Shown here: in pieces, positions 1-8,034 of the stretch
Position numbering within the stretch: position 1 is the first letter of the stretch
Layout of the letters: each line of letters opens with the position of its first letter
Origin: Bacteroidia bacterium
GTDB taxonomy: Bacteria > Bacteroidota > Bacteroidia > Flavobacteriales > Flavobacteriaceae
Length of the DNA stretch: 35,247 nucleotides
Direction: 5' to 3'
Assembly: GCA_030431695.1 (NCBI GenBank)
Contig: JAUIIU010000028.1
Coordinates: forward strand, 1-35,247
The notes under the pieces: model-generated
Database searches by the model: none
Told to the model about the DNA's origin: nothing
The model's input: only the letters and a program-made list of their open reading frames with translations
Position numbers and translations under genes: made by a program

Positions 1-150
1 GTTCTACTTAGTTTAGTTTTTGTTTCGATACAGAATCAAGACGTTTCCATCCCAATCCCATATACGCTGTCAATTTCAATATCTCAATGAACGTGTCATT
101 CTTACTCAAATAAAAACAGCTAACATCATATCAGCCGTTTTTAGCGGGTG

Positions 151-180
151 CAAATATACAACAATTTTTTATCCCAACAA
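151..180 (-). promoter_or_regulatory. Leftward stable-RNA-type promoter P1
   Basis: On the minus strand the -33 TTG (178-180) is separated by 19 nt from a perfect TAnnTTTG box, TATATTTG (151-158), followed by CACCCGC. This matches the Bacteroidetes sigma-A consensus. The same core, TATATTTGCACCC, drives tRNA-Lys at 17461, which points to a stable RNA as the target. Confidence 0.6.
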
Positions 181-265
181 GGTTTTGAAAATTAATTTCA
201 AAAGAAAAAATATGTTTGAAGTATTTCCCCGTTTATAGAACTTATGTCGCTCGTGAAAGCGGATG

Positions 266-295
266 CAAATATACAGCCCATTTTATATCCTACAA
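266..295 (-). promoter_or_regulatory. Leftward stable-RNA-type promoter P2
   Basis: On the minus strand TTG (293-295), a 19-nt spacer and TATATTTG (266-273) repeat exactly the architecture of P1, 115 bp upstream of it. Tandem copies of the same promoter fit an rRNA or tRNA operon to the left. The target itself is outside the window. Confidence 0.6.
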
Positions 296-440
296 GTGAT
301 TAGCACATAAATTTTTCAAAATTTTTCGGGTGCAAAACCTAAGTATTTGATCCTTCCGAAATTATAGGATCAAAATAAATTCAGGGATACATATACTTAT
401 ATATATACCCTTTCAACGACACAGCCTCAATCCCGGGATG

Positions 441-560
441 GTACCCGCGTTAGGGATTGAAGCGTGCTACCCCGCCTGCTCCGCCTTTGGCGGGCAGGCG
501 TGTAGCGCGAAAAGCCCGACCCCTGTAGCAGAGCGAAGCTCGCTACAGGGGGAACGCCCA
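441..560 (+). ncRNA. Structured intergenic element, possible ncRNA
   Basis: Two stable hairpins are framed by conserved-looking single strands. Hairpin 1 spans 466-506: GCTAC pairs with GTAGC, then GCCTGC (474-479) with GCAGGC (494-499) and CCGCC with GGCGG around a TTT loop. Hairpin 2 is a 10-bp stem, CCCCTGTAGC (520-529) with GCTACAGGGG (542-551), continued by GAGC/GCTC around GAA. The flanks GTTAGGGATTGAAGCG, GCCCGACCCC and GGGGAACGCCC match, from memory, an element that recurs between genes in many flavobacteria. It may correspond to the Rfam Flavo-1 motif, but I could not verify that. It has no T-tract, so it is not a simple terminator. Confidence 0.5.
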
Positions 561-586
561 AAGAAAAATAATACCTCTGCACCATA

Positions 587-617
587 TTGTATATGGCCGA
601 AAACCGTAGTATCTTTA
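587..617 (+). promoter_or_regulatory. Promoter of thrS operon
   Basis: TTG (587-589), a 20-nt spacer and TATCTTTA (610-617, one mismatch to TAnnTTTG), followed by CGCCCC. The transcript would start near 623, leaving a leader of about 15 nt before the thrS ATG at 638. There is therefore no room for a T-box-like leader between this promoter and the gene. Confidence 0.5.
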
Positions 618-637
618 CGCCCCTAAATTGATACGAT

Positions 638-2584
638 ATGATTGGGATCACGCTACCGGACGGAAGTGTAAAACAAGTGGAAGCAGGAACTACCCCCATG
701 GATGTTGCAAAAAGCATCAGTGAGGGGCTGGCACGTAATGTAATTTCTGCATCGTTCAACGATGAAAAAGTGGAAACCACTACCCCCCTCACCACCGATG
801 GATCCCTGGTTTTGTATACCTGGAATGACGATAAAGGCAAGGAGGCCTTCTGGCATTCGTCCTCACATATCATGGCCCAGGCACTTGAAGAGATGTACCC
901 GGGAATCAAGCTAACTATCGGTCCGCCGATCGAGAACGGGTTTTACTACGACATCGATCTGAACGGCCAGAGTATTTCGGAAAAGGATCTGCCCGCCGTC
1001 GAGAACAAGATGCTTGAGATCGCCCGCGGGAAACATGATTTCAAAATGAGGTCGGTTAGCAAAGACGACGCACTGAATTTTTACAGGGAGCAGAACAATC
1101 AATACAAAGTGGAACTCATCGAGAACCTGGAGGATGGCACAATTACCTTTTGCGACCATGACACCTTCACGGATCTCTGCCGCGGCGGACATATTCCAAA
1201 TACAGGAATTGTAAAAGCGGTTAAGTTGATGAGCATTGCCGGGGCTTACTGGAGGGGTGACGAGAACAACCCTCAGCTCACACGTATCTACGGCATCTCA
1301 TTTCCGAAGCAAAAAGACCTGAAAGAGTACCTGGAACTGCTGGATGAAGCCAAGAAAAGGGACCACAGAAAACTTGGGAAGGAACTCGAGTTATTCACGT
1401 TTTCCCAGAAAGTCGGACAGGGACTTCCGTTATGGTTACCGAAAGGTGCTGCCCTTAGGGAGCGGCTGGAGAATTTCCTGAAGAAAGCTCAGAAAAAAGC
1501 CGGTTACGAGATGGTGGTTTCGCCTCATATCGGGCAAAAGGAATTGTACGTTACGTCGGGTCATTATGCGAAGTATGGGGAAGACAGTTTCCAGCCGATC
1601 AAGACACCTAACCAGGATGAAGAATTCATGCTGAAGCCGATGAACTGTCCGCATCATTGCGAGATGTACAACAGCAGGCCATGGTCCTATAAAGACCTGC
1701 CTAAACGTTATGCAGAATTCGGGACAGTGTATCGGTATGAACAAAGTGGAGAGCTTCACGGACTCACACGAGTTCGTGGGTTTACACAGGATGATGCGCA
1801 CATTTTCTGTACTTCGGACCAATTGAATGAGGAATTCAAAATGGTGATCGACCTTGTAATGTATGTCTTTGGATCACTCGGATTTGAAGATTTCAAAACA
1901 CAGGTTTCAGTGAGGGATCCGGAGCATCCTGAAAAATATATCGGTGATACCGAAAACTGGGAGAAAGCAGAACAGGCGATCATCAATGCTGCGACCGAAA
2001 AGAATCTAGATTTCGTGATCGAAGAGGGTGAAGCGGCCTTCTACGGGCCAAAACTTGATTTCATGGTTCGCGATGCATTGGGCAGAAGTTGGCAGCTGGG
2101 AACAATACAGGTGGATTACAACCTGCCTGAACGTTTCGACCTTACATACAAGGGAAGCGACAATGAGTTGCACCGCCCGGTGATGATACACCGAGCTCCT
2201 TTCGGAAGTATGGAGCGATTCGTAGCCATCCTGCTGGAGCATACGGGAGGTAATTTCCCGCTATGGCTTATGCCAGAGCAAGTTAGTATCCTATGTCTCA
2301 GCGAGAAATATGAAAAATACGCTCAAAAAGTTTTAAATTTGTTGGAAAATAACGAAATTCGCGCCCTCGTTGACAACCGCAATGAAACGATTGGAAAGAA
2401 GATCAGGGAAGCGGAGATGAACAAGATCCCGTATATGCTGATCGTTGGTGAGCAGGAGGAAAAAGATGGTACGGTTTCTGTAAGAAAGCACAGTGAAGGC
2501 GACCTCGGCAGCATGAGTGTCGAATCGTTTTCGGAGTTGATCCATTCAGAAATTGAAAAGAACAGCGTAGAATTCAATGTATAA
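638..2584 (+). CDS. thrS: Threonine--tRNA ligase
   Basis: Class II aminoacyl-tRNA synthetase charging tRNA-Thr in the cytoplasm. At 648 residues it has the full bacterial architecture. A TGS domain (about 1-62) comes first. The editing domain carries the serine-clearing residues H73 and H77 (HSSSH) and C181 and H185 (CRGGH). The catalytic core has the zinc ligand C337 in MNCPHH, motif 2 around [17 protein letters not shown], the second zinc ligand H388 (DDAHIF), and motif 3 in [16 protein letters not shown] anticodon-binding domain closes the protein. It leads an operon with infC, rpmI and rplT, an order common in bacteria. The ATG at 638 sits just behind a promoter match and gives an intact TGS domain. 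No anomaly is seen. Confidence 0.98.
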   Translation: MIGITLPDGSVKQVEAGTTPMDVAKSISEGLARNVISASFNDEKVETTTPLTTDGSLVLYTWNDDKGKEAFWHSSSHIMAQALEEMYPGIKLTIGPPIENGFYYDIDLNGQSISEKDLPAVENKMLEIARGKHDFKMRSVSKDDALNFYREQNNQYKVELIENLEDGTITFCDHDTFTDLCRGGHIPNTGIVKAVKLMSIAGAYWRGDENNPQLTRIYGISFPKQKDLKEYLELLDEAKKRDHRKLGKELELFTFSQKVGQGLPLWLPKGAALRERLENFLKKAQKKAGYEMVVSPHIGQKELYVTSGHYAKYGEDSFQPIKTPNQDEEFMLKPMNCPHHCEMYNSRPWSYKDLPKRYAEFGTVYRYEQSGELHGLTRVRGFTQDDAHIFCTSDQLNEEFKMVIDLVMYVFGSLGFEDFKTQVSVRDPEHPEKYIGDTENWEKAEQAIINAATEKNLDFVIEEGEAAFYGPKLDFMVRDALGRSWQLGTIQVDYNLPERFDLTYKGSDNELHRPVMIHRAPFGSMERFVAILLEHTGGNFPLWLMPEQVSILCLSEKYEKYAQKVLNLLENNEIRALVDNRNETIGKKIREAEMNKIPYMLIVGEQEEKDGTVSVRKHSEGDLGSMSVESFSELIHSEIEKNSVEFNV

Positions 2585-2618
2585 CAACACTGCGAAAGCG
2601 GTATAATAAATATTAGTC

Positions 2619-3173
2619 ATAGCAATACGAAGAAAAAGAAGCAGAGGCCCGGCGAGGGTCATTAAAAAAGATCTACACCGGATCAATGATAAGATCCGTG
2701 CCGAAGAGGTACGCGTTGTAGGGGACAATGTTGAAGTAGGAATATATCCTATTCGGAAAGCATTGGAAATTGCGGAAGAGCAAGGTCTGGACCTGGTAGA
2801 GATCTCACCGAACGCAACACCACCGGTTTGTAAGGTGATGGATTACAAGAAGTTCGTTTACGAACAGAAGAAACGCGAAAAGGCGTTGAAGGCGAAAGCC
2901 TCGAAAGTGGTCATCAAGGAGATCCGTTTCGGACCCAATACAGACGATCACGATTATGATTTTAAGAAGAAGCACGCAGAGAAGTTCTTAAAGGACGGAG
3001 CCAAATTAAAGGCTTATGTGTTCTTTAAGGGACGATCGATCATATATAAGGACAAAGGAGAAATTTTGTTACTCCGTCTTGCCCAGGAATTGGAAGATAT
3101 AGGAAAAGTGGAGCAGATGCCAAAACTGGAAGGAAAGCGAATGACAATGTTCATCGCGCCGAAGAAAAAATAA
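2619..3173 (+). CDS. infC: Translation initiation factor IF-3
   Basis: IF-3 binds the 30S subunit, prevents premature 50S joining and checks start codons. The conserved N-terminal domain (reading [20 protein letters not shown], then [17 protein letters not shown]) is encoded from 2622 on. The only ordinary start codon in frame is a TTG at 2763, which would delete this domain. In-frame TAA at 2607-2609 limits the start to 2610-2621. I chose ATA at 2619, giving 184 residues, the usual length. ATA at 2610 is the alternative. IF-3 genes often use AUU or another rare start codon, which lets IF-3 repress its own synthesis. The C-terminal domain runs from about residue 95 ([15 protein letters not shown]) to [16 protein letters not shown]. 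It lies 34 nt after thrS. Confidence 0.93.
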   Translation: MAIRRKRSRGPARVIKKDLHRINDKIRAEEVRVVGDNVEVGIYPIRKALEIAEEQGLDLVEISPNATPPVCKVMDYKKFVYEQKKREKALKAKASKVVIKEIRFGPNTDDHDYDFKKKHAEKFLKDGAKLKAYVFFKGRSIIYKDKGEILLLRLAQELEDIGKVEQMPKLEGKRMTMFIAPKKK

Positions 3174-3181
3174 CCCTTCGA

Positions 3182-3213
3182 CGAATTCAGTGACCAAAAG
3201 CGAACTGAATTCT
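3182..3213 (+). promoter_or_regulatory. Hairpin between infC and rpmI
   Basis: GAATTCAGT (3183-3191) pairs perfectly with ACTGAATTC (3204-3212) around a 12-nt loop, and an outer CTTC/GAAG can extend the stem across an interior loop. No T-tract follows, so it is not an intrinsic terminator. In other bacteria ribosomal protein L20 represses its operon by binding RNA near infC or rpmI. This hairpin is a candidate for such a site, by position only. Confidence 0.35.
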
Positions 3214-3252
3214 GAAGAAAAGATAATCGAAGTAATATAAAAACGTAGAAAC

Positions 3253-3450
3253 ATGCCGAAACAAAAGACAAAATCCAGTGCCAAGAAGCGATTCAAGCTT
3301 ACGGGTACCGGTAAGATCAAAAGAAAGCATGCGTTCAAAAGTCACATCTTGACAAAGAAGTCGAAAAAACGCAAGCTTGCCCTTACTCATGACACCACGG
3401 TGCACAAGAGTGATGAGGACAATGTTAAGCAGATGCTTCGTTTGAAGTAA
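3253..3450 (+). CDS. rpmI: 50S ribosomal protein L35
   Basis: A 65-residue, very basic protein with the L35 signature [20 protein letters not shown] near the start and the later [12 protein letters not shown]-like basic stretch ([14 protein letters not shown]). It is a late-assembling component of the large ribosomal subunit. The length is normal. It sits 79 nt after infC, with a hairpin in the gap, and 142 nt before rplT, in the conserved infC-rpmI-rplT order. Confidence 0.97.
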   Translation: MPKQKTKSSAKKRFKLTGTGKIKRKHAFKSHILTKKSKKRKLALTHDTTVHKSDEDNVKQMLRLK

Positions 3451-3592
3451 TCCTTAACCGGTTAAACTATTTAAAAACCCTGGAGTATGGCCCGAAAAGA
3501 GTTTTAAGTTTTGAGTTATAAGTTGAGGAATATTTAAACCTTAACACTAAAAACTCAACACCGAAACCGCCTGCTACAAAAAAAAGTAAATT
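3451..3592 (+). other. rpmI-rplT spacer with imperfect inverted repeat
   Basis: At 142 nt this gap is long for the rpmI-rplT pair, and no gene is seen in it. It holds a palindrome TTAACCGGTTAA (about 3453-3464) and an imperfect inverted repeat. In the latter TTGAGTT (near 3512) can pair with AACTCAA (near 3553), with partial pairing inside. The function is unknown; a leader involved in L20 control or a small dispersed repeat are both possible. Confidence 0.3.
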
Positions 3593-3937
3593 ATGCCAAG
3601 ATCAGTAAATTCAGTTGCTTCCAGAGCCCGAAGAAAAAAGGTGATGAAGCATGCCAAAGGTTACTTTGGAAGACGTAAGAATGTCTGGACTGTTGCAAAG
3701 AATGCCGTGGAGAAAGCCATGTTGTATTCTTACCGCGACCGCCGGGCAAAAAAGAGAAATTTCAGATCCCTGTGGATCACCCGTATCAATGCAGGAGCAC
3801 GTGAACACGGAATGTCTTATTCTCAGTTTATGGGGAAACTCAAAGCCAACAACATCGATCTGAACCGTAAGGTTCTTGCAGACCTGGCGATGAATCACCC
3901 GGAAGCCTTTAAAGCTGTTGTAGACAAAGTAAAATAA
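3593..3937 (+). CDS. rplT: 50S ribosomal protein L20
   Basis: A 114-residue basic protein that is needed early in 50S assembly and binds 23S rRNA domain II. The L20 signature is clear: [19 protein letters not shown] at the N-terminus, [30 protein letters not shown] in the middle and the C-terminal globular part ending in [19 protein letters not shown]. The length is normal for the family. It is the last gene of the thrS operon and is followed by a strong terminator. L20 represses its own operon in several bacteria, which would make the spacers around rpmI the place to look for a target. Confidence 0.98.
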   Translation: MPRSVNSVASRARRKKVMKHAKGYFGRRKNVWTVAKNAVEKAMLYSYRDRRAKKRNFRSLWITRINAGAREHGMSYSQFMGKLKANNIDLNRKVLADLAMNHPEAFKAVVDKVK

Positions 3938-3957
3938 GACCAAACATATTACTTCGG

Positions 3958-3986
3958 AAAAACCCGCTCATTGAGCGGGTTTTTTA
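3958..3986 (+). terminator. Intrinsic terminator of thrS-rplT operon
   Basis: AACCCGCT (3961-3968) pairs with AGCGGGTT (3974-3981) around a small loop and runs into a T-tract (3980-3985). It lies 23 nt after the rplT stop. Confidence 0.9.
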
Positions 3987-4022
3987 TTTGCTATCATCCA
4001 AAGAGCTGTGAAGCACAGAAAT

Positions 4023-4050
4023 TTGTATTTTCGCTTAAACTGTAACTTTG
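4023..4050 (+). promoter_or_regulatory. Promoter match upstream of OmpA-family gene
   Basis: TTG (4023-4025), a 17-nt spacer and TAACTTTG (4043-4050) fit the consensus exactly, but the final G is the first base of the preferred GTG start. A second box, TATTTTCG (4026-4033), lies 17 nt earlier and would leave a short leader of about 12 nt. One of the two is probably used; transcript-start data would decide. Confidence 0.4.
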
Positions 4051-4991
4051 TGAACCCCAGGCTCTTCTATATTTTCTTACTGCTGTTGGCCTATACAGGT
4101 TTTGCACAACCGGAACAGAAATTCAATTATACCGGGAGTGATGGCAAAAGGATCTACCTTCCACTCGGCAAGGTTTCGTTTGCAGATTCCATCGTGGAAT
4201 TCAGAATGGGGTTCCCGAAACCTAAAACCATCTTTCGCGACAGTACCCAGGCTCTACACAAGCCAAACTACCAGGGATACAATAGTCCGGATTTTGTCTC
4301 ACTGGGCTGTAAGGGCTCACTAACGCTTAAGTTCAATAATAACGGTTTTATGAACCTGCTGGGGCCGGACCTGGCCATCTTCGAAGTAGGCCCGGCCAGG
4401 GAACGATCCCTGGTGGAAGTGAGTGAGGATGGTGTAGAATGGTTTGTAGCCGGCATGACCAAAGGTGGTACTACAAAAATGGATTTCGACAACAGCAAGG
4501 TCGATCCCAATAAGATCTTCTACTATGTCAGGATCAGCGATCTGAAGGACGAATGCACCGGTAAAAGTGCCGGCGCCGATATCGACGCTGTGGCGGCGAT
4601 CAACAGCGTCATTAAACTTACGGTGAACGGAGATGTCTTCTTCGACGTGGATAAATATACCCTGAAACCTTCCGCAAAGAAAACCCTTGACTCTATTGCC
4701 GGGACGATCAAAATCGTCGAAAAAGCCACGATCCTCATTGAAGGACATACCGATAATGATGGGGAAGAGGAATACAATATGGAATTATCCCGAAACCGAT
4801 GTAATTCGGTGCATATGAAACTGAAAGAACTTCTGGCTTCGGCAGGAGAGTTTCAATTTGAAGTTAGGGCATATGGCGAATCACAACCCAAAGTCGAGAA
4901 TTCTTCAGACGAGAACAAACAGGTAAACCGGAGGGTGGAGATCATGGTGTTCCCTCCCAGTGATTACTTCGAGTCCTTTGCGGAAGAGTAG
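4050..4991 (+). CDS. OmpA-family outer-membrane/peptidoglycan-associated protein
   Basis: A secreted protein of 313 residues. From GTG at 4050 it begins MNPRLFYIFLLLLAYTGFAQ, a good signal peptide ending in AQ; the longer frame from GTG 4008 adds 14 residues that spoil it. The middle part (about 20-205) is a beta-rich domain of the cell-surface type, with a GPDLAIFEVG stretch and a CTGKSAGADIDAVAAI stretch that looks like a ligand or metal loop. The last 110 residues are an OmpA-like peptidoglycan-binding domain: FDVDKYTLKPSAKKTLD, EGHTDNDGEEEYNMELSRNR and NRRVEI. It probably tethers the cell envelope to peptidoglycan. The partner of the N-terminal domain is unknown. It stands alone and converges with the next gene, with one base between the two stops. 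Confidence 0.85.
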   Translation: MNPRLFYIFLLLLAYTGFAQPEQKFNYTGSDGKRIYLPLGKVSFADSIVEFRMGFPKPKTIFRDSTQALHKPNYQGYNSPDFVSLGCKGSLTLKFNNNGFMNLLGPDLAIFEVGPARERSLVEVSEDGVEWFVAGMTKGGTTKMDFDNSKVDPNKIFYYVRISDLKDECTGKSAGADIDAVAAINSVIKLTVNGDVFFDVDKYTLKPSAKKTLDSIAGTIKIVEKATILIEGHTDNDGEEEYNMELSRNRCNSVHMKLKELLASAGEFQFEVRAYGESQPKVENSSDENKQVNRRVEIMVFPPSDYFESFAEE

Positions 4992-4992
4992 A

Positions 4993-6255
4993 TCAGGTCT
5001 TTTGCTTTTTCTTCTTGGCAGCCGGAAACAATACGTTATTCAGAATCAGACGATAGCCCGGGGATGTTGGATGCAGGGCCAATTCCGTCTTGGCGTCCCC
5101 TACCCTGTGCTGATAATCTTCAGGGTCGTGTCCCCCATAGAAGGTGAAGAATCCCTTCCCTTTTATCCCATGAATATACCTGGCTTCACCGTTCGTTTTG
5201 TTTTCGCCCATCACCAGGACGTTCGACTTAACCGTAGATCGTCGATAGGACGTGGTCTGACCCATGAACCCCTTCACGAGTGAAGTGTGATTTTGCACTA
5301 ACATACATGGAATAGGATCCCATTTGGCGGAGTAATCCATCAGTGAGAAATAGTCTGTTTCCTTTACAATGCGACGGTCACGAGTCATATCGATCGAAGA
5401 GAATTCGTATACCATCGGACTTCTTTCCAGTGTAAAATCCTTGAATGCAAATGTTCTATTGAAATCGATCTTACCCTGGTATCCCGGTTCGCTTGGGTCA
5501 CCGTCGAACATGGGTTCGCAAATATCAACACCTTCTGCCGCCAGGGCGATATCAAAACTATCCGTCGCACTGCACATGGCGAACATGAATCCACCTCCGA
5601 TCACATAATCCCTGATCTTCAAAGCTACGTCTCGTTTTGCTTCGGAAACCTTTGTGTATCCAAGCTTCGTTGCCAGTTCCTCAGCTTTACGTTTTTCTTC
5701 TATATACCAGGGTGCCGAACGATATGCCCGGTAGAATTTCCCATACTGTCCTGTAAAATCCTCGTGATGCAAATGCAACCAATCGTACAATAACAGTTGG
5801 TCGCCGAGAACTTCTTCGTCGTAAACGACGGTATAGGGAATCTCAGCATACGTAAGTACCATGGTCACTGCATCGTCCCAGGGTTGATTCCCCTTTGGTG
5901 AATAGACAGCAATCCGTGGTGCCTTTTCCAGAACAACGGCCTCCATATTCTGAGAAGGGCTGCTGATCTCCTCGAGGATCTGCTCGGCCTTGGAATCGGA
6001 CAATACTTCGTATGAAACTCCCCTTATCTGGCACTCTTTGCGGATCTCTTCGGCATCTTGCAACAGGAAGGAACCGCCCCTGTAATTGAGCAGCCACTTC
6101 ACTTTCTGTTGTCGCTCCAGGGTCCAGTATGTTATTCCGTAAGCTTTGAGATGTTCTTTCTGACCCTCGGCATCCATTGGTATCAGAATATAGGAAGCTG
6201 AAAGCTGCCCAAAGGACATAAGTAGAATCAAAAGGGTGATCAAACGCGTCATCAT
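4993..6255 (-). CDS. Secreted protein of unknown function (database name: asparagine synthetase B)
   Basis: A 420-residue protein with an N-terminal signal peptide (MTRLITLLILLMSFGQLSAS). From memory it closely resembles a family conserved in Flavobacteriaceae and often named asparagine synthetase B. I see no N-terminal catalytic cysteine after processing and no SGGxDS pyrophosphatase loop, so the name is not supported. Features that stand out are WLLNYRGGSFL, DWLHLHHEDFTGQYGKFYR, GGGFMFAMCSATDSFDIALA, FMGQTTSYRRS and YGGHDPEDYQHRVGD, followed by a lysine-rich tail KKKKQKT. The GGG-F-M-C pattern recalls class I amidotransferase-like (ThuA-type) folds, which is only a guess. The first two codons are both ATG; 6252 is equally possible. 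It lies 58 nt downstream of dnaB on the same strand. Confidence 0.75.
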   Translation of the reverse strand: MMTRLITLLILLMSFGQLSASYILIPMDAEGQKEHLKAYGITYWTLERQQKVKWLLNYRGGSFLLQDAEEIRKECQIRGVSYEVLSDSKAEQILEEISSPSQNMEAVVLEKAPRIAVYSPKGNQPWDDAVTMVLTYAEIPYTVVYDEEVLGDQLLLYDWLHLHHEDFTGQYGKFYRAYRSAPWYIEEKRKAEELATKLGYTKVSEAKRDVALKIRDYVIGGGFMFAMCSATDSFDIALAAEGVDICEPMFDGDPSEPGYQGKIDFNRTFAFKDFTLERSPMVYEFSSIDMTRDRRIVKETDYFSLMDYSAKWDPIPCMLVQNHTSLVKGFMGQTTSYRRSTVKSNVLVMGENKTNGEARYIHGIKGKGFFTFYGGHDPEDYQHRVGDAKTELALHPTSPGYRLILNNVLFPAAKKKKQKT

Positions 6256-6313
6256 GCTAAGATAACGACAAAATTTGTTCCAAATTGGATTTTATGAAAT
6301 ATATAACCTGCTA

Positions 6314-7867
6314 TCAGAAAGGCACGTCATTATCATCGTCCGGCGTGAGGTCGTCATTCATACTGCTTCCGAAGGCCTCATCGGCAGATGGGAAGTGATC
6401 GGTCTTGAACGTGTCGTCATTTGCAGCATCGTTCATTCGGGAATGGATCTCGGTTGGGAAATCGAAGGTTTCCAGGTTCTCGAAACGTCCCAGGTGCCCG
6501 ATGAATTTGAGTCGGATCTCATCCAGACCACCGTTCCTGTGTTTTGCCACGATAAATTCCGCCTGTCCCGCTGTGGGTGTTCGGTCCTCATCGTCCCATT
6601 CGTCGATCTTGTAGTATTCAGGACGATAGATGAAAGAAACGATATCGGCGTCCTGTTCAATGGCCCCGGACTCTCTAAGGTCACTCAACAGTGGTCTTTT
6701 GCTACCTCCACGAGTTTCAACGGCCCGGGAGAGTTGGGACAGTGCAATCACAGGCACATTTAGTTCTTTAGCAAGGGCTTTAAGGTTTCTTGAAATGGTG
6801 GATATCTCCTGCTCGCGATTACCACCTTTCTGACTTCCGCCAGCAGTCATCAACTGCAGGTAATCCACTATGATCAGCTGGATGCCATGCTGTGACGACA
6901 ATCGCCTGGCCTTGGCTCTGAGGTCGAAGATCGACAATGAGGGTGTATCATCTATGAACAAAGGAGCTTTTTCGAGACCTTTCACTTTCACGTTAAGTTG
7001 TTCCCACTCGTGTTTTTCGAGGTTCCCAGTTCGAAGTTTTTCTGAACTAAGCCCCGTTTCCGAAGATATCAAACGGGTGATCAATTGGACCGACGACATT
7101 TCCAGCGAGAAAAAGGCAACCGGGATGTTGTGTTCCACAGCAATATTCCTCGCCATGGAGAGCGTAAGCGCCGTTTTACCCATACCCGGCCTTGCTGCGA
7201 TGATCACCAGGTCACTGGGTTGCCAGCCGGAAGTAAGTTTATCCACCTTGTTAAAACCTGAGGGAATTCCCGACAGGCCTTCCCTGTTGGCGATCTCTTC
7301 GATCTTTTTCTTGGCCTGGATCACTAAACTTTGTGCAGTTTCCGAGGAACGCTTGATATTGCCCTGTGTAATTTCGTAGAGCTTGGCTTCCGCCGTATCT
7401 AGCAGATCGAACACATCGGTAGTCTCGTCATAGGAATCTTCGATGATCTCGTTGGAGATCTTGATCAGGCTTCTTTGAATGTATTTCTGAAGGATTATCC
7501 GGGCGTGAAATTCGATATGGGCCGAAGATGATACTTTTTGCGTCAGTTGTACCAGGTAAAACTCCCCTCCTGCCGCATCCAGCTTGGCATTCTTCTTCAA
7601 CTGGGCAGAAACGGTTAATAAGTCCACAGGCTCACTGTTCTCAAAAAGCATGTGAATCGCCTCGAAGATATGCTGATGTGCTTCTTTGTAGAAAACTTCG
7701 GAGTTAAGGATATCGATGACCTCATCGACTCCTTTCTTGTCGATCATCATCGCACCTAACACAACTTCCTCTAAATCAACTGCTTGCGGAGGTAATTTTC
7801 CCTTTTCCAAAGAGATTACCTGCGCCGACCTTGACGGATACGTTGTGTGAGGTTTCAGTTTTTCCAT
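6314..7867 (-). CDS. dnaB: Replicative DNA helicase DnaB
   Basis: The hexameric helicase that unwinds DNA 5'-3' at the replication fork and binds primase. It has 517 residues, slightly longer than the E. coli protein because of an N-terminal extension (about 1-25) and an acidic tail (TPDDDNDVPF). The N-terminal DnaB domain starts near PPQAVDLEEVVLGAMMID. The RecA-like domain has Walker A ARPGMGKT (225-232), Walker B LIIVDYLQLM, and the distal motif RESGAIEQDADIVSFIYRP with the arginine-finger region. No intein or frameshift is present. The upstream 117 nt contain several GTTAA/TTAAC words and a weak promoter candidate right at the start codon. Confidence 0.97.
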   Translation of the reverse strand: MEKLKPHTTYPSRSAQVISLEKGKLPPQAVDLEEVVLGAMMIDKKGVDEVIDILNSEVFYKEAHQHIFEAIHMLFENSEPVDLLTVSAQLKKNAKLDAAGGEFYLVQLTQKVSSSAHIEFHARIILQKYIQRSLIKISNEIIEDSYDETTDVFDLLDTAEAKLYEITQGNIKRSSETAQSLVIQAKKKIEEIANREGLSGIPSGFNKVDKLTSGWQPSDLVIIAARPGMGKTALTLSMARNIAVEHNIPVAFFSLEMSSVQLITRLISSETGLSSEKLRTGNLEKHEWEQLNVKVKGLEKAPLFIDDTPSLSIFDLRAKARRLSSQHGIQLIIVDYLQLMTAGGSQKGGNREQEISTISRNLKALAKELNVPVIALSQLSRAVETRGGSKRPLLSDLRESGAIEQDADIVSFIYRPEYYKIDEWDDEDRTPTAGQAEFIVAKHRNGGLDEIRLKFIGHLGRFENLETFDFPTEIHSRMNDAANDDTFKTDHFPSADEAFGSSMNDDLTPDDDNDVPF

Positions 7868-7977
7868 TGAGCGAATGTAAATAAAATGTTAAGACAAGAA
7901 GCAATTTAAGGGACTCCGAGTATCCACCGTTAATTAACAAATGAACTGTTAACAACTCAATTTTATTGTTAATAAGT

Positions 7978-8010
7978 TACAAAAAAATCCGAAGCAATAA
8001 CTTCGGATTT
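7978..8010 (-). terminator. Intrinsic terminator after accA
   Basis: AAATCCGAAG (7985-7994) pairs with CTTCGGATTT (8001-8010). Read on the minus strand the stem is followed by a run of T (complement of 7981-7987), so it ends accA transcription before dnaB. Confidence 0.85.
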
Positions 8011-8034
8011 TCTAAAGGGTTGTTATTACTGAAA

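Larger units (their letters stand above)
1..437. other. Gene-free leader region at left edge
   Basis: No credible protein gene is visible in this AT-rich stretch. It contains two strong leftward promoter matches, at 151-180 and 266-295, and a weaker third candidate near 333-345 (TAGGTTTTGCACCC on the minus strand). All three are followed by GCACCCG or GCATCCGC. Bases 1-140 would therefore be the transcribed leader of an RNA gene or operon lying to the left of the window. The short open frame at 20-238 has no recognisable product. Confidence 0.5.

Noticed and set aside
427-909. 160-residue minus-strand frame over the thrS start
   Set aside because: It runs antisense to thrS and across the two-hairpin element, and its product resembles no protein family.
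2763-3173. Truncated or frameshifted infC
   Set aside because: The N-terminal domain is present in the same frame upstream. It is missed only because the start codon is not ATG, GTG or TTG.
7865-7879. Leaderless promoter of dnaB (TACATTCG, minus strand 7872-7879)
   Set aside because: One mismatch in the box, uncertain -33 element, and it would place the transcript start on the start codon. Too weak to list.
7868-7980. Replication origin or DnaA-box cluster upstream of dnaB
   Set aside because: There are several GTTAA/TTAAC words and AT-rich sequence, but no TTATNCACA boxes and no dnaA or dnaN nearby.
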